DNA of 8,609 nt from Methanobacteriota archaeon (GTDB taxonomy: Archaea > Thermoplasmatota > Thermoplasmata > RBG-16-68-12), in assembly GCA_005878995.1 (NCBI GenBank), contig VBME01000066.1, positions 1 through 8,609 on the forward strand, given 5' to 3'. Every line of letters starts with the position of its first letter. The first letter of the stretch is position 1. The position numbers and the translations under genes were made by a program. Below, piece after piece: positions 1 to 7,480 of this stretch. The notes under the pieces were generated by a model, which worked only from the letters and a program-made list of their open reading frames with translations, was not told the origin of the DNA and did no database searches.

Positions 1-108
1 CCCCGAATTCCGCACGACGACGACGTAGGTCACGGAGCCGCCTCCGGCGATCTGCTGCTCCTGCGACGAATCCCAAGTGAGCGTCGCCGCATGGCTGACG
101 ACCTTGGC
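1..108 (-). other. Start of a twelfth, different beta-sandwich domain (NEW3/DUF11-like), cut by window edge
   Basis: Residues 1889-1924 of the fusion protein leave the repeat signature. They show a polar linker, then AGGGSVTYVVVVRNSG. A Gly-rich turn followed by T-Y and alternating Val ending in R-N-S-G resembles the first strands of NEW3 (alpha-galactosidase-associated), CARDB or DUF11 domains, in which the text reads roughly G-x-x-V-x-Y-x-V-x-V-x-N-x-G. These often sit near the C-terminus of archaeal surface proteins, sometimes before a final membrane anchor. Only the first third of the domain is present, so the family cannot be decided here. Confidence 0.45.
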
Positions 109-3100
109 GAGCGCCAGGTTCAGGATCGTGTCCGCATCCATCTCGACGGAGGACGTCGTGCGGTACGTGACCGATATCCCGCGTTCAATCGCGGTCGTCG
201 AAGACTCAATCGTATAGAGGCCGGTCGGGAGGACGACCTGGTACGCCCCTTGGGCATCCGACGTGAGATTGAGCTGGCCGCCCGACTGGATCGTGATCGA
301 CGCAGGCGTCCCCGCCCCTTGGGCATTCAGAGTGACCCCGGAAAGCCGGAACGCGTTCGCGAGAGCGAGGTTCTGCGCGAACGAGGCCGCGTGGGGCACG
401 GTGATCCGTGCGAGTAACGCGCTGTCTCGGGAGGCCCGTGTCACGTATACGTCGTACGTCCCCGGCGCGAGGGAAACCGAATACGCACCGCTCGAATCGG
501 CGGCCGCCTGGGACGCGATCGACCCGCCGCCGCGCGCGAAGAACGATACGGTCGCGTCGACGCCGATTCCGCTCCGGCTCACCGTTCCGGAGACGGTCGT
601 GTTGTCGAGCGTCCGCGTCACGAGGAGGTCGAACGCCAGCGCCGACGCGTCGGAAGGGACCGTCAGACTCCCGGTGAACGCGTACTGGAAGAACCGGGAC
701 ACACCGCCCGACGTCGCGTCGTTTGTGCCGCTCAATTGGACCGAGTAATTTCCCGGCGCGAGGAAGGCGGTGTACGCGCCCGATGTGTCCGTGGAGGTCG
801 ACACGGAGCCGCCTTCGAGGCGCACGAACGACACGGGCATCGGCCCCGGCACGGCGACTCCGTCCACGAGCGCCTTTCCCGAGACGATGATGGCCGTCGA
901 GAGGGCGAACGTCAGGTTCGACGCGGACGGTGCCGTCGCGGTCGCCATGAAGACGTACCTGGTCGACCCGATCGTTTCGTTGCCGACGACCGCGTAATTG
1001 CCAGGCACGAGATAAACCTCGAAGCCTTGCGCGGTCGCGATGGCCGTTCGTTGCTCCGCCCCATCGAACCGAAGGGTGGCTTCGGTGTTCGTCCCGCCGA
1101 GGGTCACATTCCCCCGGACGAGCGCTCGGACGACGATGTTGATGTCGTACGGGAGGGAGGTCTGGCCCACGGCGACGGCAATCCGGTCTGTACCAACGTT
1201 CTGGTACCGCGAGTCCCGAGTCGAGGACACGTTCTCATCGACGACGAGCGCGTAGAATCCCGGAACGAGGCTGAAGCCGTAGCCGCCGTTCGAGTCCGTC
1301 GACGTCGTCGCGGCGACCGCTCCCGATCCGAGGGCGACCGCCCGGATCATGATCGGGTGGTTGAGGACCGGGGCCCCCGATTGGAGGACGCTCCCTTGGA
1401 CTTCCACGGAGAGCGGCGTGAGGGCGATCGGCATCCTCGTGCGCAGGTCGATGGGGGCGGAGGCGGGGATCGACCGCGGTGCGTAGCCGGCCGCATCGAC
1501 GGTGCCGGAATACGTCCGGTTCCCGAAGAGGGGGAACCGGAACCCGCCCGTCGCGTTCGTGATGAAGGTGATGTGGGCCCCGCGGTCGTCCGTCAACGCG
1601 ATATGGGCGCCCGGAATCGCCTCCCCGGCATCGACGGCCTGGTTCGCGTTCAGGTCCCGGTAGACGCTCCAGCCGACGATCTCGGACGTCCCGATGAGCC
1701 CAATTCGGAGGGTCGGGGTCCCGGAGAGAGACACGGAAGCGAAGGACGCCCCATCTTGGTTGAACGCCTCGACGTCGTACGCACCCACCGGGAGGAACGC
1801 CAGGTATCCGCCCGTGGGATCCGTCCGGAGCCATCGCTGTCCCGACGCGCTGACGAAGGCCACGGTCGCGTCGGGATTCACCACGGCGGGGTTCGCGTCT
1901 TTCACAGTCCCCGTCAATCGCACGCCCTGGAGGAACATCGCCTGATACGCGGTCGTCGCTCCGGCGGTGACGAGGACGGTGCCGAGCGTCGCGAAGAGCC
2001 CGGTCGAGCCGTAAAACCGTCCGCTCACAAACCATTCTCCCGCCCCGAGACGGATGGAGAAGCGCGCGTTCCCATCCGAGGTCGTGGACCGGATCGTCCG
2101 CGGGTCTGTGGCGGACTGGAAATCCAGACTCGCGAAGGGCTGCGCGGTCCCGAACAAGGTCGTCGTGCCCGCGACGGTCCCGGAGGGCAGGAGCGTGAGG
2201 TTGAAGGCGATATCCGTGGTCCCGGCCTGGATCCGCTGGGGCACCGAGGCGAGATTCTCGGCTTCCGCCGTGAGGGTGTAGTTGCCGGGGAGGAGCGGAC
2301 GGACCGCGTACGCTCCGTCTGCCCCCGAGATGAGGGGGATGACGGTGGAGTTCGTCTCGTCGCGGAACGTGATGTCCGCGGACGGGACGGAGCCGCCCGC
2401 ATCGGACTGCGTGAACCCGTGGACCTCGACGAACGGCACGCTGATGTCGTGCGTGGCGTCCGTCGTGGCGATCGATACGGTGGCCACGGAGGTGGTGCGT
2501 CCCGCCGTCGCGACGGTCGCGATGTAGACCCCCACGGGCAGGTCGGCAATCGCATAGGTCCCGTCGTTCGCGGAGGTCGTCCTCCGGTTGTACGCGAAGT
2601 CGGCGTCCGTCAACGTGACGGCGGCCCCGGGCGCCGGCTGGTCGCCGGTTCCGAACGAACCGTCCCGGTTCAAGTCGAAGTACACGGTCCCGCGGGCGGG
2701 GTGCGGCGTCACCTGGAGATCCCGGGTCATGATCCAGTCCGGCACGCCGTCCCCGTTCGCGTCCGCGGGCACCCGCATCGCCTGGTCGAGCGTGACCGGA
2801 ATTCGGACGGATGCCAACGTGTTGGCGCCGATCAGGGTCGTCCTCGTCACCGCCCCGACGGATGCGGTGATCGTGACGTTGCCGAACGGGACGATGGCGC
2901 TGTAATGGCCGTTCGCGTCCGTCTGGGTCACGTAGTGCGGCGTCCCGAGCTCATCCGTGACGGTGATCCGCACGCCGGGCAGCGGTTGCGCGCCGGCCCA
3001 CACGGTGCCGTTCACCCATGCGCCGTCGTAGTAGCGGAGGAAGATGACGCCGTTCCCCACGGTCGACTGCGTGATTAGGTCCGCGACCCCTTTGATCGTC

Positions 3101-5772
3101 CCGGCCGCGATCTGCGATTGTCTTTTCTGCGCTTGGTCATAGTTCATCGCCTGCCACGCCGTCGTGTGGTTCGCGGGGTCTGTGAACGGATTGTAGTACG
3201 CGGTGCGGTAGACGACCCGCCAGTGGGTGAGGTTCCACGCCGGGACGGGCGGATTCGCTCGGAGGGCCGTGCTGAACCCGGGGATTCCCGTGTCCGTCGA
3301 GTTCAGGTCCTTCGGCGCATAGCCGATGTACGCCCGGTAGAACATGGAATTGTAGAAGGCCGGCTGGTACACGATCGTCGTGCTCGAGACCTGGTCGCCC
3401 GGTTGCACGAGCTGCAGTGGGATGTTCTGGGCGTTCTGCGTATTCGCGAAGATTTGGAAGAAGTCGATCGGCAAGACGCGGCCATCGGGGAGGTTTAGGA
3501 CCCGGTGGTCCGAGAGTTTCACCGGCGCGTAGAAGATGCCCGTGTTCGACGCGCTGATCGGGAAGAGCCGCGAATCCACCGCGAAGTATCCGATGTTCCA
3601 ACCGGTGACGTCGCGGATGGCGTGGTACAACGAGACCACGCTATTCTCCGTCAAATGGCCTGCGATCAGGTTCGTCAGGAAGACATAGGCGGCGTTCGTC
3701 GGCTGGAGATCCGGGGCCCACAGCCCGAACGTGGTCGGGTCCGACAGGACGACGGAGACGTAGGCGTCCCGGTGCAGGAACACGTTGCGGACGACGGCGG
3801 ACGAGACTCCGGCGGACTCCAAGGCGGCCGTCACGGCGGGGCGGAAGTTCTTGTTGTTCGCCGCGAAGTCGCCTTCGAGGAGCCGGATCACCAGGAGGGC
3901 GATTCCGTCCGTCTCGTTCTGGGCCGTGATGAACTGGCCCGGGAGCTGGTAGCCGTTCTGGAAGTTGTCCGCGACGGTCGGGTGGACCCCCCGATCGACG
4001 GCTTCGAAGCCGTAGTCCCACCATGACAGGAACGCGGGCCGGAGCTCGGGCGGGGTGGCCGCGTCTTGCGTGGCGAACCACTGCCAGGCCGCCGGATAGT
4101 AGTCGGTCGGCTTCGGGACGCCGTACCCGAACGCTCCGAAGTAGAACGTGCCGCTATTCGGGTTGTACGCCGGCGCCCGGAGGAACGAGGGCAGGAGGTT
4201 CGCGACCTGCTGATCGTAATGCGACTTGAGCTCGAACGGGATCGACGCGTCGATCGCCCACCACACGTTCGGGAGGACGACCAGGAAGACGATCCCGAGG
4301 ACGGCGAGGATGTGCCGGACTTTCACGGACTTCCGGACCGCGTTCCGCCAACTGCCCTCCGCGAGGGACCGGTACGTCCGGCGCATGCCCGAGAAATCGG
4401 CGCGGACGAGCACCTGGTTGATCGCGAAGCCGGCCGAAATCGCGAACGCAGGGGATGCGTCGAAGATGAACCGCGCGGCCGTGATCGCCATGAAGACCGC
4501 GGCGAAGGCCCAGACCGTGACGAGGCTGTACGCCGGGTCCCTCCGGCGCGGGACTTGCCAGAGCCGGTACGCGATCGCGGCGAGGCTCACGCCGAACGTG
4601 AAGACGCCGAACGACAGGATGATCTGGGACATCCCCGGCGACTGGTCTTCCGCGATGGTCGTGACGACCTTCGTCTGGACGAAGTATCCGGCGCCCGTGA
4701 AGAAGGCGCTCGCAAGGGTCGGGTTCACGAGGACGCCGACGCCGAGCCCCACGCCGGCCGCGATCAACGTGCTCGGGATGACGAGCGTCCAGGGATAGTC
4801 GCGGGTGACCGTGAAGGCGAGGCCGAGGATGAACGCCGCGAAGAACAGATACGCGGGCACGTCGAACCACACGCGGATCTGGACGCGCACGGAGTACCAC
4901 TGGAATGCCAGCAGGAGCGGCGTCGCCAGCGCGATCGCGAAGAGGAGCCAGGTCCCCATCGTGTCCTCGTTCCGGAACCGGGCGAGGAACAACTCCGCGG
5001 CGAACCATACGAGCATGATGACGACCACGTAGGCCCAGCCCTGCCAAGCGAGGGCGATCACCGTGACGCTCAGGCCGGCGAAGAGGGCGTACAGGACGCT
5101 CGACCGATTCTCCCGGACGAACGCCCGGACGCCCGTGGCAATCGCCTCCCGTCGGAACCAGTTCTCGACCCACCGCCGGCGGTTCATCGTCTTCAGCGCG
5201 CGGAGGAAGAAGTAGAACGTCGCGACGACGAAGAACAGGGTGAAGGCGTCGTGGTCCGCATCCGTCGAAGCGCTCCGCTGCAGGTTCCCCACGCTGATCG
5301 CGAGGAGGAACGCGCTGACGAGGCCCGCCTTCCGGCCGAACGCTTCCTTCGCAAGGCCGTACGTCGGGACGATTGTGAGGGCCCCGAAGAGCCCCGAACT
5401 CAGTAGCCAGACGAAGACGACCGCGTTCCATGGGTCGCTGAAGAGCGGCGCGAACAGCCGTCCGGCGAGGAGCGAGAACCACGGGTACAGCGGCGGCCGC
5501 GGGTTCTGGAAGGAAACGGGATAGTTGAGCATGGAGTCGCGGCCCAGGTCTCGCCCCGTCTGGAACGAATAACACAGCGCCCGGTCCCAATAGTACGAGT
5601 CCGACCCGCCCGAGTAGGCCGGCGTGTAGATGGCGGTGCAGTCGGGTGGGACCGGATGGAAGGCGATCCCGTACACGAAGTAGGCGCGCAGGAACAGCGC
5701 GAGGCCGAAGATTAACACGAGGGCGACGGCGGTCCGCCAGTGGGTGCGAAGCCACCCCTTCCCTTCGTCCAC
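1..5772 (-). CDS. aglB: STT3/AglB oligosaccharyltransferase fused to a tandem Ig-like domain tail (C-terminus outside window)
   Basis: The STT3 family transfers a lipid-linked oligosaccharide to Asn in N-X-S/T sequons on the outer face of the membrane. I checked the frame line by line: 1924 codons and no stop before the left edge. About 13 hydrophobic segments lie between residues 12 and 504. Family marks are GGSD(58)SYYW in the first external loop, NPRPPLYPW (90-98), the acidic cluster TDADHD (170-175, likely metal ligands), TIAEDQSP (372-379), ARFIFDASP (433-441), WWDYG (584-588), IGYFAVDSR (727-735), and FYRAYIGY and WNLTHWRVVY near 811-855. The catalytic part ends near residue 910, about the family's usual length; the remaining 1000-plus residues are beta-sandwich repeats. 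Start: an in-frame TAG lies at 5815-5817, and the only ATG/GTG/TTG between it and the first membrane segment is GTG at 5772, with GGAGG 11 bases upstream. STT3 identity is near certain; the symbol follows archaeal usage. Confidence 0.93.
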   Translation of the reverse strand, partial: MDEGKGWLRTHWRTAVALVLIFGLALFLRAYFVYGIAFHPVPPDCTAIYTPAYSGGSDSYYWDRALCYSFQTGRDLGRDSMLNYPVSFQNPRPPLYPWFSLLAGRLFAPLFSDPWNAVVFVWLLSSGLFGALTIVPTYGLAKEAFGRKAGLVSAFLLAISVGNLQRSASTDADHDAFTLFFVVATFYFFLRALKTMNRRRWVENWFRREAIATGVRAFVRENRSSVLYALFAGLSVTVIALAWQGWAYVVVIMLVWFAAELFLARFRNEDTMGTWLLFAIALATPLLLAFQWYSVRVQIRVWFDVPAYLFFAAFILGLAFTVTRDYPWTLVIPSTLIAAGVGLGVGVLVNPTLASAFFTGAGYFVQTKVVTTIAEDQSPGMSQIILSFGVFTFGVSLAAIAYRLWQVPRRRDPAYSLVTVWAFAAVFMAITAARFIFDASPAFAISAGFAINQVLVRADFSGMRRTYRSLAEGSWRNAVRKSVKVRHILAVLGIVFLVVLPNVWWAIDASIPFELKSHYDQQVANLLPSFLRAPAYNPNSGTFYFGAFGYGVPKPTDYYPAAWQWFATQDAATPPELRPAFLSWWDYGFEAVDRGVHPTVADNFQNGYQLPGQFITAQNETDGIALLVIRLLEGDFAANNKNFRPAVTAALESAGVSSAVVRNVFLHRDAYVSVVLSDPTTFGLWAPDLQPTNAAYVFLTNLIAGHLTENSVVSLYHAIRDVTGWNIGYFAVDSRLFPISASNTGIFYAPVKLSDHRVLNLPDGRVLPIDFFQIFANTQNAQNIPLQLVQPGDQVSSTTIVYQPAFYNSMFYRAYIGYAPKDLNSTDTGIPGFSTALRANPPVPAWNLTHWRVVYRTAYYNPFTDPANHTTAWQAMNYDQAQKRQSQIAAGTIKGVADLITQSTVGNGVIFLRYYDGAWVNGTVWAGAQPLPGVRITVTDELGTPHYVTQTDANGHYSAIVPFGNVTITASVGAVTRTTLIGANTLASVRIPVTLDQAMRVPADANGDGVPDWIMTRDLQVTPHPARGTVYFDLNRDGSFGTGDQPAPGAAVTLTDADFAYNRRTTSANDGTYAIADLPVGVYIATVATAGRTTSVATVSIATTDATHDISVPFVEVHGFTQSDAGGSVPSADITFRDETNSTVIPLISGADGAYAVRPLLPGNYTLTAEAENLASVPQRIQAGTTDIAFNLTLLPSGTVAGTTTLFGTAQPFASLDFQSATDPRTIRSTTSDGNARFSIRLGAGEWFVSGRFYGSTGLFATLGTVLVTAGATTAYQAMFLQGVRLTGTVKDANPAVVNPDATVAFVSASGQRWLRTDPTGGYLAFLPVGAYDVEAFNQDGASFASVSLSGTPTLRIGLIGTSEIVGWSVYRDLNANQAVDAGEAIPGAHIALTDDRGAHITFITNATGGFRFPLFGNRTYSGTVDAAGYAPRSIPASAPIDLRTRMPIALTPLSVEVQGSVLQSGAPVLNHPIMIRAVALGSGAVAATTSTDSNGGYGFSLVPGFYALVVDENVSSTRDSRYQNVGTDRIAVAVGQTSLPYDINIVVRALVRGNVTLGGTNTEATLRFDGAEQRTAIATAQGFEVYLVPGNYAVVGNETIGSTRYVFMATATAPSASNLTFALSTAIIVSGKALVDGVAVPGPMPVSFVRLEGGSVSTSTDTSGAYTAFLAPGNYSVQLSGTNDATSGGVSRFFQYAFTGSLTVPSDASALAFDLLVTRTLDNTTVSGTVSRSGIGVDATVSFFARGGGSIASQAAADSSGAYSVSLAPGTYDVYVTRASRDSALLARITVPHAASFAQNLALANAFRLSGVTLNAQGAGTPASITIQSGGQLNLTSDAQGAYQVVLPTGLYTIESSTTAIERGISVTYRTTSSVEMDADTILNLALAKVVSHAATLTWDSSQEQQIAGGGSVTYVVVVRNSG
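109..3024 (-). repeat. Eleven tandem Ig-like (carboxypeptidase-regulatory / SdrD-B style) domains encoded in the STT3 gene
   Basis: These domains make up residues about 917-1888 of the STT3 fusion protein. Approximate units are 917-1003, 1018-1114, 1115-1197, 1198-1282, 1283-1359, 1365-1453, 1454-1546, 1547-1625, 1626-1717, 1718-1804 and 1805-1888. Most carry the same signature: an opening G-x-V strand, a D-x-x-G-x-Y turn, then a hydrophobic-PG-x-Y-x-V strand, for example LLPGNYTL, LVPGFYAL, LVPGNYAV, LAPGNYSV and LAPGTYDV. Units 2 and 6 begin with FDLNRDG and YRDLNANQ loops typical of SdrD-B domains, whose acidic residues bind calcium. The copies are diverged in sequence, so this is an old protein-level array and not a recent DNA duplication. 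Such domains usually act as extracellular spacers or adhesive stalks. Domain edges are by eye. Confidence 0.85.
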
Positions 5773-5781
5773 GACGCGATA

Positions 5782-5796
5782 AACCTCCGGGAGGTT
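5782..5796. repeat. Perfect 7+1+7 inverted repeat over the STT3 ribosome binding site
   Basis: AACCTCC (5782-5788), one G, then GGAGGTT (5790-5796) are perfect complements. The repeat spans the STT3 Shine-Dalgarno site and the predicted transcript start. A one-base centre is too tight for an RNA hairpin without opening inner pairs, so a dimeric repressor operator is the simpler reading. It could also be chance around a GGAGG. Confidence 0.5.
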
Positions 5797-5823
5797 GCGC
5801 CCATGAGGGAACGCCTATATATC
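5784..5823 (-). promoter_or_regulatory. TATA box and Shine-Dalgarno site of the STT3 gene
   Basis: Read on the minus strand, GATATATAG lies at 5823-5815 and GGAGG at 5788-5784. A TATA box centred near 5819 predicts a transcript start near 5791-5794, which leaves a leader of about 20 bases holding the GGAGG. The GGAGG is 11 bases from the GTG, somewhat long but usable. This pair supports GTG 5772 as the start. Confidence 0.6.
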
Positions 5824-5841
5824 GCTTGTTCGGAGCGTTCC
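5808..5841. repeat. Inverted repeat GGAACGC / GCGTTCC flanking the STT3 TATA box
   Basis: GGAACGC (5808-5814) and GCGTTCC (5835-5841) are perfect complements separated by 20 bases that contain the TATA box. A third GGAACG lies at 5890-5895, between this repeat and the Trm112 promoter. Three copies of one 6-mer in a 90-base divergent control region suggest a transcription factor site; no regulator has been identified. Confidence 0.4.
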
Positions 5842-5875
5842 ATCGAGGGCGTGCGGCTTCCCGATAGGACGCTCC
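5832..5875. repeat. Imperfect 14-bp inverted repeat in the divergent intergenic region
   Basis: Bases 5832-5845 pair with 5862-5875: seven Watson-Crick pairs (GGAGCGT with ACGCTCC), one G-T pair, one C-G pair, one C-A mismatch, then four more pairs closing a 16-base loop. It lies upstream of the predicted start points of both flanking genes, so it may act as DNA. The left arm overlaps GCGTTCC of the neighbouring inverted repeat, so the two foldings exclude each other. Confidence 0.4.
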
Positions 5876-5920
5876 ACCAAGAGCCTTTTGGAACGGACCC
5901 CGAAGGCTACGCGCGATGGG

Positions 5921-5926
5921 CTTAAG
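5921..5926 (+). promoter_or_regulatory. TATA-like box of the Trm112 gene
   Basis: CTTAAG is the most AT-rich stretch just before the gene and is centred about 28 bases upstream of ATG 5952. That is the spacing expected if transcription starts at or next to the start codon, i.e. a leaderless message. It argues for ATG 5952 over the in-frame ATG at 5916, which lies upstream of this box. Confidence 0.45.
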
Positions 5927-5951
5927 ACGCCCGCCCGCCTTCCGGCGTCGG

Positions 5952-6128
5952 ATGAAACGAGATCTCATGGAGATCTTGTGTTGCCCCGTCTGCAAGGGCG
6001 ATCTCGCCCTGACCGTCGATGTGGAGAAGGGAGAGATCCTCGAGGGCTCGCTGTTCTGCAAGAACTGCAATCATCGGTACGAGATCAAGGACGGGATCCC
6101 GGACCTGCTTCCGCCCGATTTCAAATGA
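5952..6128 (+). CDS. trm112: Trm112-family zinc-ribbon protein (methyltransferase activator)
   Basis: The 58-residue product starts MKRDLMEILCCPVCKGDL and has two cysteine pairs, C11-P-V-C14 and C36-K-N-C39, forming one zinc ribbon, with a hydrophobic IKDGIPDLLP end. Trm112 family members bind and stabilise SAM methyltransferases; in eukaryotes and archaea the partners act on tRNA, rRNA and release factor. The bacterial YcaR-like relatives have the same fold and length. An ATG at 5916 would add twelve Arg/Pro-rich residues that the family lacks, and the TATA-like box at 5921-5926 fits ATG 5952, so I use 5952. The gene meets tsr3 tail to tail with an 8-base overlap, and a methyltransferase lies just beyond. 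Which enzyme it partners cannot be seen from sequence alone. Confidence 0.88.
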   Translation: MKRDLMEILCCPVCKGDLALTVDVEKGEILEGSLFCKNCNHRYEIKDGIPDLLPPDFK

Positions 6129-6624
6129 ACTCGGCCTGCGCCGCGACGACGGCGGTGCTGTCCTTCGCTGACATGTAGGCGTCAAGCGGCTCGCGGTTCA
6201 GGGCGAGGAATTGCCCGCCCCAGACGAACTTCGCGAGGATCGTCCTTGCTTCGTCCTCGCGGCCAAAGATGACGAGCGCGGCCGCCAGCGCCTCGACGGA
6301 GGACAGGACGAACGGTTTCCCGTAGTTCACCGGGTTCGCGGCGAGGAGGTACGGGAGGGCCCGCGGAGTCGCCTGGGGCACCTTCGGGAATTCGCCGCGT
6401 TTCCACGAGACGTCGACGACGGCGAGCCCGCGGCGTTCCGCACGAGGCGCGTCGGCTCGGGAGAGGGCGCGATCCGCCTCCGGCGTCAGCAGGATTGCCC
6501 CCTTCGTCAGAGCGCTCGGTCGCGGGACGAACGTCATGAGCCCGAGCCGTTCGAGTCGGCGGGCGGTGCACCGCTTCGGATCGCACTGTCCCGCGTGGTA
6601 GGCCAGCAATCGGATCGTCTTCAT
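6121..6624 (-). CDS. tsr3: Tsr3 / DUF367 16S rRNA aminocarboxypropyltransferase
   Basis: The 167-residue product matches the Tsr3 family along its length. These enzymes use S-adenosylmethionine to place a 3-amino-3-carboxypropyl group on a hypermodified uridine or pseudouridine of small-subunit rRNA (yeast 18S position 1191 and its archaeal equivalent). Visible marks are DPKRCT (15-20), the KGAILLTPEA strand (41-50), DVSW (71-74, where DCSW is more usual), ALPYLLAANPVNYGKP (89-104), EALAAAL (111-117) and KFVWGGQFLALN (132-143). ATG 6624 is 10 bases after the methyltransferase stop, with AAGGA (minus strand of 6631-6635) overlapping that stop and 6 bases before the ATG. The two genes should be one operon read leftward. 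Length is typical for an archaeal member. Confidence 0.92.
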   Translation of the reverse strand: MKTIRLLAYHAGQCDPKRCTARRLERLGLMTFVPRPSALTKGAILLTPEADRALSRADAPRAERRGLAVVDVSWKRGEFPKVPQATPRALPYLLAANPVNYGKPFVLSSVEALAAALVIFGREDEARTILAKFVWGGQFLALNREPLDAYMSAKDSTAVVAAQAEFI

Positions 6625-6634
6625 GCGGCGTCCT

Positions 6635-7456
6635 TCAGGGTCTCATGAACTCGGCGTACAACTGGAGACCGAGCGGGAGATGCCGAGTACCGAGGCTCGC
6701 GAGGGGCCGCGAAAGTCGCCGAGGGGTCAATCCCATTACCCGGTCCGGGATCGGGATCCGGTACGTGTACGCCCGTTGCATTCGCATCCCCGCCTGGTCC
6801 CCGAGCCCTTCGAGCTCCGCAATTGTGAAGCCCTCGCGGCGATGGCGATCCGGATGGTGCGCCAATCCTGCGGTAGAGTGGTCGTGCAAGAGTTCCGGAT
6901 GCAGGCACTCGTGGACGAGGGATGCGGCGAGCTTGTCTACCGCGGCTCGCGGAAGGAACCGCAACACTCGATACGTGAGGGCTTCCGCGTTGGGCGTGGT
7001 CATGAAAAACCGTCCGGTAGACCGGAGGACGCGGCGGACCTCGAGGAACATCTGCGCGGGGTTGTCAACGTGCTCGAGGACCTCCGTCGCGACGACCGCG
7101 TCGAACGATTCGCCGTGGAATGGCAGGGATTCCGCGTTAGCCAAGACGATCCGGACCCGATCGGCCGTCCCAGGACTCCGACTGGACCCCCTCGCCCGCA
7201 CGGCGGACACGCGCTCCGGGAGGAGGTCCATCGCGACGACGTCGAGGCCCGCACTCTCCGAGAGGGTCAGGGACAAGGCCCCCTGACCGCACCCGATGTC
7301 GAGGATCCGCGTCGGAGCCCCCCCGCGGGCTTTGACGATGTTCGTCGCGAGGAGCCGCTGCCGAGATAGGTACTCCCACCTCACGTAGTCGGCGGGGCGG
7401 ACGATGTCGATCAAGACCCGATCGATTCGCTCCCCGGCAGGCCTCCCGGTCGCCAC
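6635..7456 (-). CDS. Class I SAM-dependent methyltransferase (Methyltransf_11-like)
   Basis: This 273-residue protein has a Rossmann methyltransferase core: motif I ILDIGCGQGALS (51-62), an acidic residue after strand 2 in VVAMDLLP (73-80), LANAESLPF (105-113), motif IV FDAVVATEVLEHVDNP (118-133), and the strand of RVLRSTGRFFMTTPN (142-156). The C-terminal third, from about residue 165, has few recognisable motifs and may carry substrate specificity. The substrate is unknown. The core resembles UbiG/Bud23-type small-molecule, RNA or protein methyltransferases. It heads an operon with tsr3 and lies close to a Trm112 gene, so an RNA target activated by Trm112 is a reasonable guess, not a demonstrated one. 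The start is GTG 7456, chosen because a TATA box lies 30 bases upstream, as expected for a leaderless message; no Shine-Dalgarno site precedes it. Confidence 0.85.
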   Translation of the reverse strand: MATGRPAGERIDRVLIDIVRPADYVRWEYLSRQRLLATNIVKARGGAPTRILDIGCGQGALSLTLSESAGLDVVAMDLLPERVSAVRARGSSRSPGTADRVRIVLANAESLPFHGESFDAVVATEVLEHVDNPAQMFLEVRRVLRSTGRFFMTTPNAEALTYRVLRFLPRAAVDKLAASLVHECLHPELLHDHSTAGLAHHPDRHRREGFTIAELEGLGDQAGMRMQRAYTYRIPIPDRVMGLTPRRLSRPLASLGTRHLPLGLQLYAEFMRP

Positions 7457-7480
7457 GAAAGTCGAGGAAGCGACGCGCGC

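Noticed and set aside
31..820. Near-identical CACGGAGCCGCCT words at about 31-43 and 801-813 as a DNA repeat
   Set aside because: They encode the recurring Gly-Gly-Ser-Val turn of the domain array with the same preferred codons; the surrounding DNA is not duplicated.
736..3078. A 780-codon open frame on the plus strand, antisense to the STT3 tail
   Set aside because: Its product is Arg/Gly/Asp-rich low-complexity text with no domain. It mirrors the minus-strand gene, whose high-GC third positions suppress stops on the other strand. The minus frame has clear domain repeats throughout.
4066..5406. A 446-codon plus-strand frame rich in Glu, Arg and Asp
   Set aside because: Antisense shadow of the STT3 membrane region; charged low-complexity composition with no recognisable fold.
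4154..6070. A 638-codon minus-strand frame starting upstream of the STT3 gene
   Set aside because: It is offset from the STT3 frame and reads as Arg/Pro-rich text. The STT3 motifs (NPRPPLYPW, WWDYG) lie in the other frame. It also crosses Trm112 and the control region.
6211..7369. Plus-strand frames antisense to tsr3 and the methyltransferase
   Set aside because: Both minus-strand proteins match known families along their whole length; the opposite frames are Arg-rich shadows.
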